DNA of 41,800 nt from Nitrospirota bacterium (lineage in GTDB: Bacteria; Nitrospirota; JACRHL01), in the NCBI GenBank assembly GCA_029881725.1, contig JAOUMB010000023.1, positions 1-41,800 of the forward strand, written 5' to 3'. Position numbers and translations under genes: made by a program. Shown one piece after another: positions 7,501-16,475 of this stretch. Positions within the stretch are counted from its first letter, which is position 1. Each line of letters opens with the position of its first letter. The notes beneath the pieces were generated by a model, which worked only from the letters and a program-made list of their open reading frames with translations, made no database searches and was not told the DNA's origin.

Positions 7501-8042
7501 GGGGTGTCGCTTTCCCGTCCGGAAACAGGGGCGGCAACTGCGGCGGGAACGGGGTCGTCCTCCCTGCGGTCCCGCCAGGTGGCCCACAGGAACAGGCAGA
7601 TGCCCACGGTAATCGCGGAGTCGGCCACGTTGAAGGCGGGCCAGTGCAGGGTGCCCACGTATACGTCCAGAAAATCCACCACCTTGCCGAACCGCACCCG
7701 GTCGATCAGGTTGCCTACGGCACCCCCGATCACCAGCAGCGCGGCGGCCCGCGCCATGTGTTCCCCGGGGCGGGTGCTCAGGTGGAACAGGGTGAGCAGC
7801 ACCACGGCCAGCACGCTTACGCCGGACAGGAACGCGGTGCGCAGCCCGGCCGAGGACTCGGCAAACAGCCCAAAGGCGGCGCCCGGGTTGTGAATCAGCG
7901 TGAGGTTGAAGAAGCCGGGAACCACCGGCACCGACTGGTGCAGCAGCAGGCTTCCGGTAATCCAGTACTTGGTGGCCTGATCCAGGATCACCACCACCAG
8001 CGGCACCACGGCCAGCAGCATCAGTGAGCGCCGGTCCCTCAT
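7497..8042 (-). CDS. lspA: Lipoprotein signal peptidase (signal peptidase II)
   Basis: A 181-residue inner-membrane aspartyl protease that cleaves prolipoproteins after lipidation. It has four hydrophobic segments. The catalytic aspartates lie in the [11 protein letters not shown] and [11 protein letters not shown] motifs, and DQATKYW and NPGAAFGL are further family signatures. Its ATG overlaps the ileS stop by 4 bases; ileS-lspA linkage is common in proteobacteria. A polar C-terminal tail of about 20 residues ([15 protein letters not shown]) goes beyond the usual family end. At least three lipobox-bearing proteins are encoded at 23.9-26.1 kb, so substrates are present in the window. Confidence 0.96.
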   Translation of the reverse strand: MRDRRSLMLLAVVPLVVVILDQATKYWITGSLLLHQSVPVVPGFFNLTLIHNPGAAFGLFAESSAGLRTAFLSGVSVLAVVLLTLFHLSTRPGEHMARAAALLVIGGAVGNLIDRVRFGKVVDFLDVYVGTLHWPAFNVADSAITVGICLFLWATWRDRREDDPVPAAVAAPVSGRESDTP

Positions 8043-10870
8043 GCGCCGGCTCCCGTGCCCAGCGCCATCACCACCGAACCGCAACGTCCGCACAGGGTGG
8101 GGTGTTCCGGGTTTGCTCCCACCTCTCGGTAAATCCAGCACCGCTCACATTTGGTGCCCGGAGCCGGGGTGACGGCGACCTTGAGGCCGGGTACCTCCTC
8201 CGCGTCCACTGCGTCCTTCGGGGCGTTCGCAAGCGGCATCAGCGCCGCGTCCGAGGTGATAAACAATTCCGGCAGGAAATCGGTGTAGGGCGACAGGAAG
8301 GCGAACAGGTCGTCATCCGCATACAGAGTGATGCCGGCATCCAGAGAGTGTCGGATTTCCTTGTCGCGCCGTTTGGCCTCCAGCACCCGGGTGCCTTCTC
8401 CGCGCACCTTGCGCAGACGCTCCCAACGGGCGGCAAGGGTGTCGTCGCGGCGGGCGGTATCCCGTTCCGGGAAATCCTCCAGGTGCACGCTGGCCTGCCG
8501 CGCCCACCCTTCCGGCATGTGCTCCCATACCTCTTCCGCGGTGAACGACAATACCGGCGCCATGAGCCGGGTCAGGCTGGTGAGAATGCGGTACATAACC
8601 CCCTGGGTGGCGCGCCGGGCCGGGTCGTTCCGCTCGCCGCAGTAGACCAGATCCTTGGTAATGTCCAGGTAGAACGCGGACAGGTCCACCACGCAGAAGC
8701 GGTTCAGGGTATTCACCACCTGATGGAAGGCGTATTCATCGTACCCGCGGGTAACCTGTTCGGTGACCCGGTCCAGCCGGTCGAGGGCCCACCGGTCCAG
8801 TTCCGACAGGCCGTCCTCCGGCATGCCGTGCAGCGCGGGGTCGTAATCTGACAGGCTGGCCAGCAGAAAGCGGGAGGTGTTGCGGATCTTGCGGTAGGTT
8901 TCCACCAGGTGCGAGAGGATCTCGTTGGAAAGGCGGATGTCGTCGCGGTAGTCTTCGGCAGCCACCCACAGGCGCAGGATTTCGGCGCCGTATTGCTGGA
9001 TGATCTTTTCCGGTGCGACCACGTTGCCGACGCTTTTGGACATTTTGCGCCCCTGGCCGTCCACCACGAAGCCGTGGGTGAGCACCGCCTTGTACGGTGC
9101 CTGGCCATCCACTCCGATGCCCACCAGCAGGGAACTGTGGAACCACCCCCGGTGCTGATCGGATCCTTCCAGATACAGGTCGGCGGGCCAACGGAGCGCT
9201 TCGCGGCGGCGCAGCACGGCGGCGTGGCTGACGCCGGAGTCGAACCACACGTCCAGAATGTCCTGCTCCGGAACCATGTCGGTGCCGCCACAGTGGCGGC
9301 ACGCGGCGCCTTCCGGCACCAGCGATGCGGCCTGTGCTTCATCGAACCAGAAGTCGACCCCCTCGCTGTCGGCGCGCTCCGCCATGCGGTGGATGTGCGC
9401 CGCGTCGATCTGCGCCTCACCGCAGTCGCGGCAGGACAGGGCGATGATCGGCACCCCCCACACCCGCTGGCGGCTGATGCACCAGTCGGGTCGTTTTTCG
9501 ATCATGCCCCAGATGCGTTCCCGGCCCCATTTGGGAATCCATGCCACCTTGTCGATGGCCTCCAGGGCGCGGGCACGCAGCTCCGCATGCTCCATGGAGA
9601 TGAACCACTGGGCGGTGGCTCGGAAGATGATCGGGTTTTTGCAGCGCCAGCAGTGCGGGTAGCTGTGGCGGATTTTTGAAGAGACCAGCAGCTTGCCGCG
9701 TTCCTGCAACAAATCCATGATCGCCGGGTTGGCGTCGGTAACCTTCTGTCCGGCCCATTCCGGCACGTCGGCGGTAAAGCGGCCGCGTGGGTCCACGGGC
9801 GCATACACTTCCAGCCCGTGGGCCAAGCCCGCTTCGTAGTCGTCCTGACCGTGGCCGGGGGCGGTATGCACCGCGCCGGTGCCCGCCTCGGCGGTAACGT
9901 AGTCGCCCTCGATCACTGGAACGGTTACGCCGTCAAGGAAAGGGTGTTTGACGAAAAGTTGTTCCTGTCTGTGAGAGGCAAGCTTTGCACCCCAGATTTT
10001 TACCCCCGGGTCAGGGTCCTTGATCCCCACAGCCTCGCAGACGGAATCCACCAATTCCTCGGCAACAATAAAGTTACCCTCTGGGTGTCTTACTACTTGG
10101 TAGTTGATCGATTCGTTGATGCAAACAGCTTTATTGGCGGGCAGGGTCCACGGGGTGGTAGTCCAGATGACGATGGCGGTGCCAGAAGCGACCTTCAGCT
10201 TTGCAGCCGACTCGTCGGTCAGGTCGAAGCGTACATAGATCGCCGGCGAGATCTGGTCCGCGTACTCCACCTCGGCCTCGGCCAGGGCGGTTTCGCAACT
10301 GGGGCACCAGTGCACCGGCTTTTTGCCCTTGTACACGCCGCCGGTTTCCACAAAGCGGGCCAACTGGCGCAGGGTGTCGGCCTCGTAGAGGGGATCCATG
10401 GTCAGGTACGGCTGTTGCCACTCGCCCATAACGCCCAGGCGGGAGAACTCATCCCGCTGGATGCCGATGAACTTTTCCGCGTGCTCGCGGCATGCCTTGC
10501 GGATCGCCACCTGGCTCATCTGGTGCCGCTTGGGGCCCAAGGCCTTGAGCACCTGATGTTCGATGGGCAGGCCGTGGCAGTCCCAGCCGGGCACGTAGGG
10601 CGCGTCGAAGCCGCTCATGGTGCGGCTTTTGACGATGATGTCCTTGAGCACCTTGTTCAGGGCGTGGCCCATGTGGATGCGGCCGTTGGCGTAGGGCGGG
10701 CCGTCGTGCAGCACAAAGTGGGAGTTGCCAGCCGATTTGTCACGAACTTTTCCGTACAACCCGTCGGCTTCCCACCGGGCGAGGCGTTCCGGCTCCCGCT
10801 GGGGCAGATTCCCCTTCATGGGGAACGTGGTGGTGGGTAGATGCAGGGTGTCTTTGTAATTCATGGGCAT
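8039..10870 (-). CDS. ileS: Isoleucyl-tRNA synthetase
   Basis: A 943-residue class I synthetase that charges tRNA-Ile; E. coli IleS is 938 residues. The HIGH-type motif is [15 protein letters not shown] (residues 59-73) and the KMSKS motif lies near residue 605. A long CP1 editing region separates them. The C-terminus carries a zinc-binding motif, [11 protein letters not shown] followed by CGRCG, typical of bacterial IleS1. The start is the ATG at 10870 or at 10864 two codons later; neither has a strong ribosome site. It is the first gene of the operon ileS-lspA-TPR-rluD-maf. A good promoter with an operator-like palindrome lies directly upstream. No T-box leader is visible. Confidence 0.97.
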   Translation of the reverse strand: MPMNYKDTLHLPTTTFPMKGNLPQREPERLARWEADGLYGKVRDKSAGNSHFVLHDGPPYANGRIHMGHALNKVLKDIIVKSRTMSGFDAPYVPGWDCHGLPIEHQVLKALGPKRHQMSQVAIRKACREHAEKFIGIQRDEFSRLGVMGEWQQPYLTMDPLYEADTLRQLARFVETGGVYKGKKPVHWCPSCETALAEAEVEYADQISPAIYVRFDLTDESAAKLKVASGTAIVIWTTTPWTLPANKAVCINESINYQVVRHPEGNFIVAEELVDSVCEAVGIKDPDPGVKIWGAKLASHRQEQLFVKHPFLDGVTVPVIEGDYVTAEAGTGAVHTAPGHGQDDYEAGLAHGLEVYAPVDPRGRFTADVPEWAGQKVTDANPAIMDLLQERGKLLVSSKIRHSYPHCWRCKNPIIFRATAQWFISMEHAELRARALEAIDKVAWIPKWGRERIWGMIEKRPDWCISRQRVWGVPIIALSCRDCGEAQIDAAHIHRMAERADSEGVDFWFDEAQAASLVPEGAACRHCGGTDMVPEQDILDVWFDSGVSHAAVLRRREALRWPADLYLEGSDQHRGWFHSSLLVGIGVDGQAPYKAVLTHGFVVDGQGRKMSKSVGNVVAPEKIIQQYGAEILRLWVAAEDYRDDIRLSNEILSHLVETYRKIRNTSRFLLASLSDYDPALHGMPEDGLSELDRWALDRLDRVTEQVTRGYDEYAFHQVVNTLNRFCVVDLSAFYLDITKDLVYCGERNDPARRATQGVMYRILTSLTRLMAPVLSFTAEEVWEHMPEGWARQASVHLEDFPERDTARRDDTLAARWERLRKVRGEGTRVLEAKRRDKEIRHSLDAGITLYADDDLFAFLSPYTDFLPELFITSDAALMPLANAPKDAVDAEEVPGLKVAVTPAPGTKCERCWIYREVGANPEHPTLCGRCGSVVMALGTGAGA

Positions 10871-10898
10871 CGGGTTCCCGCGGGGCGACGGCGTGCGG

Positions 10899-10913
10899 GT
10901 ACGGAATCCGTAC
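10899..10913. promoter_or_regulatory. Palindrome at the ileS operon start site
   Basis: GTACGGA-A-TCCGTAC is a perfect 7-base inverted repeat with one central base. It abuts the -10 element at 10914-10919, so it would overlap the transcription start. That position is typical of repressor operators. No second copy was noticed in the window. Confidence 0.45.
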
Positions 10914-10943
10914 AGGATATAGGGGTTGCGCGTCTCGGGTCAA
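10914..10943 (-). promoter_or_regulatory. Promoter of the ileS operon
   Basis: On the minus strand, -35 TTGACC (10943-10938) and -10 TATCCT (10919-10914) are spaced by 18 bases. The predicted start lies about 35 bases upstream of the ileS ATG. A slightly shifted -10, TATATC with a 16-base spacer, is also possible. Confidence 0.6.
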
Positions 10944-10968
10944 TTGAAAAGGACGGCGGGGGCGGGGC

Positions 10969-11008
10969 AAAAAAAGACCCGGGGACGGGGGTCCGCCGGG
11001 TCTTTTTT
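10969..11008 (-). terminator. Intrinsic terminator after the Bax-like gene
   Basis: The stem GACCCGG (10976-10982)/CCGGGTC (10996-11002) is flanked by T7 on the minus strand and by T6 on the plus strand. It begins 21 bases after the stop of the Bax-like gene. Because both sides carry T tracts it could work in both directions. It also insulates the ileS promoter from upstream transcription. Confidence 0.85.
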
Positions 11009-11029
11009 CAGCTCGTTTCGGGGGGCGGG

Positions 11030-12055
11030 TCAGGAGACGGTGTTGTTTCCCGCATGCGCGGTGCGAACCTCGTGCCGGACGCGGGTGGGAACCCCCGGCA
11101 TCTCCAGGCGCACCTTGTCGAAGCGTACCATCTTGTTGACCCGGATCAGGCGGGTGACGTCATCAATGTAGGCCATGCCGCGCTCGCTGTACCGGAGCAG
11201 GCCCTGACTCAGGCGCTCGGCTGCATCGGGGGCCGAAAGATCGGCCAATTGCGCGCGGATGCCGCGGAAGTCGCCGTAGGCCCAGTGGGTGTTCAGGTTG
11301 TGCAGGTAGGCACGCACCGAACTGGCCAGGTCGGGGAAGACCTTCAATTCGTGATTCAGACCCTCGGTCCGGGAGGCGGGAATAATGCCCGTTCCGGGGA
11401 TGAAGGTCCAGTGCCCGAACAGGTTGTTGGCTTCCTCGGTGAAACGGGAGGTGCCCCAGCCCGATTCGAAGGCGGCCATGGCCAGTGCCAGTGAAGGCGG
11501 TACCGCATTCACCCGTTGCAGCAACTCCTCGCGCACCGACCGGCTCCACACGGTGCCGGAAACGTTGTAGCGGTCCTTCAGGTCGATCAGCCACGCCATG
11601 TCGAAGGCCGAGGGCGCTTCATCATTGTTCACGCCGCGCGCCAGCCGTTCAAGCCGGTTGCGGTCCTTGAGGATGCGCTCATTCTCCAGCAGTACCAGCG
11701 GCAACATGGTTTGATAGAATAGCCGCTTGCGATCGCTGGCCTTGTCGACGGTCTTGATATCGCGGGGGAAAGCCGCCAGGCGTACCCGGGGCACGGCGCG
11801 GGGAGTGCGCTCCCATTCGTAGCCCATGTCGTCGAAGTGGGCTTCCAGATGGGATACTGTGGGGGCGTCCAGTTCGATGATCTCGCGATCGGCCGCCCGG
11901 CTGTCACTCAAAGCGCCATTGATCGCGGCCAGTAGCGGCCGGGAGACGGTTTCGGGTCCGGCCTGTGGCAGCGGCGCCTTGTACACACCCGCCGCGGCAA
12001 GTCCGGCGGTGAGGGTAACCGCCAAGACTGTGGTCAAATACGCTTTATGTCTCAT
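11030..12055 (-). CDS. Exported Bax-like glucosaminidase domain protein
   Basis: A 341-residue protein with an N-terminal signal peptide or anchor (YLTTVLAVTLTAGLAAAG). The catalytic domain shows PPSLALAMAAFESGWGTSRF, where the Glu of FESGWG matches the glucosaminidase/Bax family active site, followed by NNLFGHWTF. This family cleaves N-acetylglucosamine links in peptidoglycan. The first 140 residues (IKTVDKASDRKRLFYQTMLP, LENERILKDR) also match the Bax family. It is a single-gene unit, divergent from the MoxR/Bat operon and ended by the terminator at 10969-11008. Confidence 0.85.
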   Translation of the reverse strand: MRHKAYLTTVLAVTLTAGLAAAGVYKAPLPQAGPETVSRPLLAAINGALSDSRAADREIIELDAPTVSHLEAHFDDMGYEWERTPRAVPRVRLAAFPRDIKTVDKASDRKRLFYQTMLPLVLLENERILKDRNRLERLARGVNNDEAPSAFDMAWLIDLKDRYNVSGTVWSRSVREELLQRVNAVPPSLALAMAAFESGWGTSRFTEEANNLFGHWTFIPGTGIIPASRTEGLNHELKVFPDLASSVRAYLHNLNTHWAYGDFRGIRAQLADLSAPDAAERLSQGLLRYSERGMAYIDDVTRLIRVNKMVRFDKVRLEMPGVPTRVRHEVRTAHAGNNTVS

Positions 12056-12402
12056 CCGTTCACACCTATATCACACTCGGTGGACACGCAGGAAGCGTCC
12101 GGCGCGGGCCGGGCAATTCCCATCGATTCACTCGGTATATAACCAAGGACCGTGCCATAACCCCTCTCACTTGACTGATTGCGGCAACATACCGCAAAAA
12201 AATGGTCTGGCGCAACCTCGAATATTGCCCTGTTTCTAGTATAACAATTTGTTTTTATGGTATATTCTCGACTCATTTCAAGGCCTCTCCGTTTTTTCGG
12301 GTCATCGGTAGCCGACGATGGCGAGGGGGCGGGGCCATGCCCCCCCGGCAGAGGGGGGGAGGGAAACCGGTTTCTCTTTTAGGTCAACGGGAGGGATGGA
12401 AA
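12056..12402. other. Divergent intergenic region between the Bax-like and moxR genes
   Basis: This gap of 347 bases has no convincing gene. It is AT-rich between about 12200 and 12275, in contrast to its surroundings, so promoters for both flanking genes probably lie there. On the plus strand TATATT (within GGTATATTCTCG, about 12261-12266) is a -10 candidate without a good -35. On the minus strand TTGCGC and TATGTT with an 18-base spacer are weak candidates. A hairpin GGGGC-CAT-GCCCC (12331-12343) falls in the likely moxR leader. Confidence 0.35.
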
Positions 12403-13398
12403 ATGGGCGCACACGCCGATATCCAGAAAATCAATCAACGGGTGCTTTCGGCGAGCGCTGTGGCCGACCGTCTGACCGACTCGGTGGGGCAGGTTCTGGT
12501 GGGACAGCAGCCGCTGCTGGAGCGGGTGTTGATTGCGCTGTTTACGCGGGGGCACGTACTTTTGGAAGGGCTTCCGGGGCTGGCCAAGACGTTGCTGGTG
12601 AAGCGCGTGGCCGGGGGGCTGGACGCCAGTTTTTCGCGTATTCAGTTTACCCCGGACCTGCTGCCCGCGGATGTGGTGGGCACCCAAATTTATCACGCGG
12701 ACAGCGGCAGGTTCGTGGTCAAGCATGGGCCGGTGTTTGCCAACATCCTGCTGGCTGATGAAATCAACCGGGCTCCGGCCAAGGTGCAGAGTGCCCTGCT
12801 GGAAGCCATGGAGGAGCGTCAGGTGACCATCGGTGAGGAGAGCCACGCGCTGCCCGATCCGTTCATGGTGTTGGCCACCCAGAACCCCATCGAACAGGAA
12901 GGCACCTATCCGCTGCCGGAAGCGCAGATGGACCGCTTCATGTTCAAGCTCAAGGTGGACTACCCCGGGCGGGACGACGAGGTGGAGGTACTGCGCCGCA
13001 TGAGCGGAGCGCCGATCAAGGCGCCGGGGGCGGTGGCCGACCTGAAGGCGGTGCAGGAGGCGCGCGATACGGTGGACGAGATCTACGTGGATGACGCGAT
13101 CCTGGCGTATGCCACCGATGTGGTGCGTGCCACGCGCGATCCGGAGCGGGCGGGTCTGTCCGATCTGGGGGGGTTGGTGGCCTTCGGCGCGTCGCCCCGG
13201 GCCGCGATCTCCTTGGTGCGCGCTGCGCGCGGGCACGCGTTTCTGCGCCATCGGGGGTATGTGACCCCGGAGGACATCAAGGCCATCGGCATGGACGTGC
13301 TGCGCCACCGGGTTCTGCTCACCTATGAGGCGGAGGCCGAAGAGGTGGGCGTGGAATCCATTCTGGAACGGGTGTTTGGCCACGTGGAGGCGCCCTAG
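12403..13398 (+). CDS. MoxR-family AAA+ ATPase (BatI-like)
   Basis: A 331-residue chaperone-like AAA+ ATPase. Walker A is GLPGLAKT (about residues 56-63), Walker B is LLADEINRAP, and sensor 1 lies in LATQNPIEQEG; the C-terminal lid follows. MoxR proteins typically work with von Willebrand factor A proteins in cofactor insertion or complex assembly. The ATG at 12403 has GGGAGG 8 bases upstream. The frame is open back to 12202, but that part is not protein-like. It is the first gene of the DUF58/VWA/TPR/BatD operon. Confidence 0.93.
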   Translation: MGAHADIQKINQRVLSASAVADRLTDSVGQVLVGQQPLLERVLIALFTRGHVLLEGLPGLAKTLLVKRVAGGLDASFSRIQFTPDLLPADVVGTQIYHADSGRFVVKHGPVFANILLADEINRAPAKVQSALLEAMEERQVTIGEESHALPDPFMVLATQNPIEQEGTYPLPEAQMDRFMFKLKVDYPGRDDEVEVLRRMSGAPIKAPGAVADLKAVQEARDTVDEIYVDDAILAYATDVVRATRDPERAGLSDLGGLVAFGASPRAAISLVRAARGHAFLRHRGYVTPEDIKAIGMDVLRHRVLLTYEAEAEEVGVESILERVFGHVEAP

Positions 13399-13432
13399 GG
13401 GTGGAGATGGAGCGCACCAGGGGGGTGCGGCG

Positions 13433-14329
13433 GTGATTCCGCGGGAACTGCTCAAGCGGGTGCGGCGCATCGAACTGGCCACCCGGCGGCGGGTGACCTC
13501 GCGCTTTTCCGGCGGCTACCTGTCCATCTTCCGCGGACAGGGGATGGAGTTTGAGGACGTACGCGCCTATCAGCCAGGGGACGACGTGCGTACCATCGAC
13601 TGGAACGTGACCGCGCGCACCGGCCACCCCCACGTGAAGCGTTTTGTGGTGGAACGCGAAATGACCGTGCTCCCGGTGGTGGATGTGTCCGCCAGCCTTG
13701 GCTTCGGGACGCAAAATTCCAGCAAGCTGGCGGTGGCCACGGAATTGTCCGCCCTGCTGGCGTTTCTGGCGGTGGGCAACCATGACCGGGTGGGGCTTGT
13801 GCTGGCTGCGGACAAGGTGGCCGGGTTTGTGCCACCGGGCAAGGGGCGACGCCATCTGTACCGGGTGATCCGTGAGTTGCTGCAGGCCACCGCGCCGGAG
13901 GGGGCGGGCACCGATCTGGCCGGAGCGTTGGACTTCGCGCGCCGGGTGGTGCCGCGCCACAGCACCCTGTTCGTGGTTTCGGACTTCCTGTTGCCGCCCG
14001 GCGGCGAAACCGCATTTGCGCAGGCCTTGGGTCGGGCCGCCCGGCACCACGACACAATCGCTGTATCCGTGGAGGATCCGGTGGAGGCAGCCCTTCCGGA
14101 TGTGGGGCTGATCGACGTGGTAGACCCGGAAACCGGCATGCGTACCGTGATCGACGCGGGGGATCCTGCGGTGCGCGCGGCCTACTCGGCGGAACGGGAG
14201 GAGCGGCTGAAGACGGTGCGCCGGGCGTTTACCCGGTTCGGGGTGGATTATGTGCCGCTTTCCACGGCAACTTCCTACATGGAGGAGGTGCTGCGCTTTT
14301 TCCACACCCGGACCCGGAGGCTGCGGTGA
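13433..14329 (+). CDS. DUF58 family protein with degenerate VWA-like fold
   Basis: About 298 residues. It contains the DUF58 hallmark YLSIFRGQGMEFEDVRAYQ-PGDD-RTIDWNVTART, followed by a VWA-like beta strand with DVSAS that retains the DxSxS metal-site pattern. DUF58 genes follow moxR in most bacteria and encode partners of the ATPase. The GTG at 13433 is preceded by AGGGGGG; 34 bases separate it from moxR. The last codons overlap the next start (GTGA). The frame is open upstream from 13325, inside moxR, which I treat as chance. Confidence 0.9.
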   Translation: MIPRELLKRVRRIELATRRRVTSRFSGGYLSIFRGQGMEFEDVRAYQPGDDVRTIDWNVTARTGHPHVKRFVVEREMTVLPVVDVSASLGFGTQNSSKLAVATELSALLAFLAVGNHDRVGLVLAADKVAGFVPPGKGRRHLYRVIRELLQATAPEGAGTDLAGALDFARRVVPRHSTLFVVSDFLLPPGGETAFAQALGRAARHHDTIAVSVEDPVEAALPDVGLIDVVDPETGMRTVIDAGDPAVRAAYSAEREERLKTVRRAFTRFGVDYVPLSTATSYMEEVLRFFHTRTRRLR

Positions 14330-15246
14330 GGGGCGCCGCCATTCTTCTTGTTCTATGGCTGGTGTCGGGAGGCACCGCATGGGCGGACGCGCCACGGGCC
14401 ACATGGCGGATCCCGACCGATCCGGTGCGGGTGGGCGATCGCATTGAGGTCACGCTGGAGGTGGTACACGGTCCGGGGGCGGTGGTGGACTGGGGGGATG
14501 CGTGGTCCATTACCGGCCTGGAACTTACCGCGCAGGTGGTGCTCCCCACCGAGGGGGCGGACGGGGATCGGCAGGTGAGTCGCCGCCGGTTCTCCCTGTA
14601 TGCGGACCTTCCGGGAGACTACACCCTGCCGGGGACCGTGCTCACCGTGAGCGGTCCCGGTGGAGAGCGGGAGGTGACCGTGGCCGAGAAGGTGGTGTCG
14701 GCGGCCGGGGTATTCGATCCGGAACACCCGCCGGCGGAACCCGCACCGGCTCGGGATACGGTGCCCATGCCGTTTCCGTGGGGGCAACTGGCCGCCCTGG
14801 TGCTGGCCTTCGGGGGGCTGGCTGCCGCGGGTGTGTGGGCCATGCGCCGACGCACGCAGGGAGCGGTGTCATCCGTGCCTCCGGCGCCGGTCTACCGCCC
14901 TCCGGCCCATCGGGTAGCGCTCGACCGGTTGAAGCAACTGGAGCGTTCCAATCCGGATCCCCGCGCCACGGTACTGGCCATTTCGGACATTGTGCGCAGT
15001 TATCTGGCGGAAGGATTCGGGATTGACGCCCCCACCCAGACCAGTATCGAAACCGGTATCCGAATTTCTGAACAAGGGAATCCGATATTGGGCCGGGTCA
15101 CCGGGTGGCTGATCCGCTGGGATCTGGTGCGATTTGCGCGTGGGGAGCCATCCCGCCAGGAGGCTGTTCAAACTCTGCTGGAAGTGCGGGACTGGGTACG
15201 GGAAACCGCTCCGGACGCCCCCCCCGCCGTGGGGGAGACCGCATGA
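14326..15246 (+). CDS. Exported, membrane-anchored Bat-operon protein (DUF4381-like)
   Basis: 306 residues: an N-terminal signal peptide (AAILLVLWLVSGGTAWA), a periplasmic beta-rich domain of about 120 residues with Gly/Val-rich strands, one membrane helix near 152-171 (LAALVLAFGGLAAAGVWAMR), and a cytosolic helical tail. Its position between DUF58 and BatA is where DUF4381-type proteins occur in other Bat operons. The GTG start overlaps the previous stop by 4 bases. I assign it by context and topology rather than by a diagnostic motif. Confidence 0.72.
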   Translation: MRGAAILLVLWLVSGGTAWADAPRATWRIPTDPVRVGDRIEVTLEVVHGPGAVVDWGDAWSITGLELTAQVVLPTEGADGDRQVSRRRFSLYADLPGDYTLPGTVLTVSGPGGEREVTVAEKVVSAAGVFDPEHPPAEPAPARDTVPMPFPWGQLAALVLAFGGLAAAGVWAMRRRTQGAVSSVPPAPVYRPPAHRVALDRLKQLERSNPDPRATVLAISDIVRSYLAEGFGIDAPTQTSIETGIRISEQGNPILGRVTGWLIRWDLVRFARGEPSRQEAVQTLLEVRDWVRETAPDAPPAVGETA

Positions 15247-16223
15247 AATTGGCGGATCCCTGGTGGCTGGCGGCGCTGGTGCCTATTGTGGCCGTGTGGA
15301 TGCTGCGGAGGCGTCCGCGTACCGTGCCGCACACCCTGGTGCCGGGGCTGGTGGCCGCCGGGCTGCCGCACGGCCGCTGGGTCCGGGTACGGGGGCTTGT
15401 TCCGGTGCTGCGGGTGCTGGCGTTGTCCCTTCTGGTGTTGGCCCTGGCGCGCCCGCAGGAGGGGGGAACCCTGCAGTCCGTTACCAGTCACGGGGTGGAT
15501 ATTGTGCTGGCGCTGGACACCTCCACCAGCATGACCGCCCAGGATTTTCCCCCGGACCGGTTGGCGGCGGCGCGCGAAGTGGTGGACCAGTTTATTGGCG
15601 AGAGGCCCAACGACCGTGTGGCGCTGGTGGTATTTGCGGGCAAGGCGCTTACCCGGGTTCCCCTGACCCTGGATCACGCCATGCTGCGTGCCTCCCTGGG
15701 AGAGGTGTCGGTGGGGATGCTGGAGGACGGTACCGCCATCGGGGAGGCGCTGGCCCAGTCCCTGGCGCGCCTGCGGGAGTCCCCCGCCGACAGCCGTCTG
15801 GTGGTGCTGCTGACGGATGGCATTAACAATCAGGGGGCCATCGATCCGGCTACCGCAACCCGCATGGCCGCCGAAATGGGGGTGAAAGTGTACACCATTG
15901 GCGTGGGCCGCGAAGGGCGTTTCCCCCAGGTGGTGGACGACCCGACCTTCGGCCGTCGGCGGGTGATGGTGCAGACCCGCGTGGACGAGGAACTGTTGCG
16001 CCGGATCGCCGCCGAAACCGGAGGACAGTATTTCCGGGCCCGGGACATGGGGGCGTTGGAAGCGATCTACGCGCGCATCGACACCCTGGAAAAACGGCCG
16101 ATCGAGGCGACCTTTTTTCGCCAATGGCACGACCGCCATACCCCGTTGCTGGCGGTGGCGGTGCTGCTGCTCCTGATAGAATGGGGGCTGTCTGCCACTC
16201 GCTTGCGCCGGTTTCCCGGTTAA
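15243..16223 (+). CDS. VWA-domain membrane protein, BatA-like
   Basis: 326 residues with two N-terminal hydrophobic segments (about 9-21 and 53-69), a von Willebrand factor A domain, and a C-terminal membrane helix (PLLAVAVLLLLIEWGLSA). The metal-ion-dependent adhesion site is DTSTS at 92-96, with further elements in TDGINNQG. Its architecture and place in the operon match BatA of aerotolerance operons, described in Bacteroides and Leptospira. It probably works in the inner membrane with the MoxR ATPase. The ATG at 15243 overlaps the previous stop. Confidence 0.92.
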   Translation: MKLADPWWLAALVPIVAVWMLRRRPRTVPHTLVPGLVAAGLPHGRWVRVRGLVPVLRVLALSLLVLALARPQEGGTLQSVTSHGVDIVLALDTSTSMTAQDFPPDRLAAAREVVDQFIGERPNDRVALVVFAGKALTRVPLTLDHAMLRASLGEVSVGMLEDGTAIGEALAQSLARLRESPADSRLVVLLTDGINNQGAIDPATATRMAAEMGVKVYTIGVGREGRFPQVVDDPTFGRRRVMVQTRVDEELLRRIAAETGGQYFRARDMGALEAIYARIDTLEKRPIEATFFRQWHDRHTPLLAVAVLLLLIEWGLSATRLRRFPG

Positions 16224-16246
16224 CCGGTGATTTATGGAGGGTCCCA

Positions 16247-16405
16247 ATGGCCAAACAGCGTCCGGCTTCCACATCGGCACAGTCAATGTCGCCGGGGGTG
16301 CGCGTCGGCCTTGCGGTGCTGGCCGTGTACCTGGTTGTGCTGGTGATCGGCGTCGCGGGGGAACTGCTGAACGTGCAATGGATTCGAAACCTGCCCATCT
16401 ATTGA
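16247..16405 (+). CDS. Small single-pass membrane protein of the Bat operon, 52 residues
   Basis: A 52-residue frame with a good ribosome site (GGAGGG at 16236-16241, about 5 bases before the ATG). The first 20 residues are polar and basic (MAKQRPASTSAQSMSPGVRV). A hydrophobic helix follows (GLAVLAVYLVVLVIGVAGEL), then NVQWIRNLPIY. It lies 23 bases after BatA and 70 before BatB, so it is probably co-transcribed with both. I do not recognise a family. A single-pass accessory subunit of the VWA complex is a reasonable guess from context only. Confidence 0.7.
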   Translation: MAKQRPASTSAQSMSPGVRVGLAVLAVYLVVLVIGVAGELLNVQWIRNLPIY

Positions 16406-16475
16406 AACGACCGCTGAAGCAGCCGGTGCCGCGACCGGGGATCGACCCGGTCCACCGGCAGTTCCGGAGTGGACG

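Noticed and set aside
9818-10840. Plus-strand frame of 340 codons inside ileS
   Set aside because: It is antisense to conserved IleS catalytic regions and shows no recognisable domain.
12379-14404. Two long minus-strand frames opposite moxR and DUF58
   Set aside because: Both are shadows of strongly supported genes, with no ribosome site or family motif.
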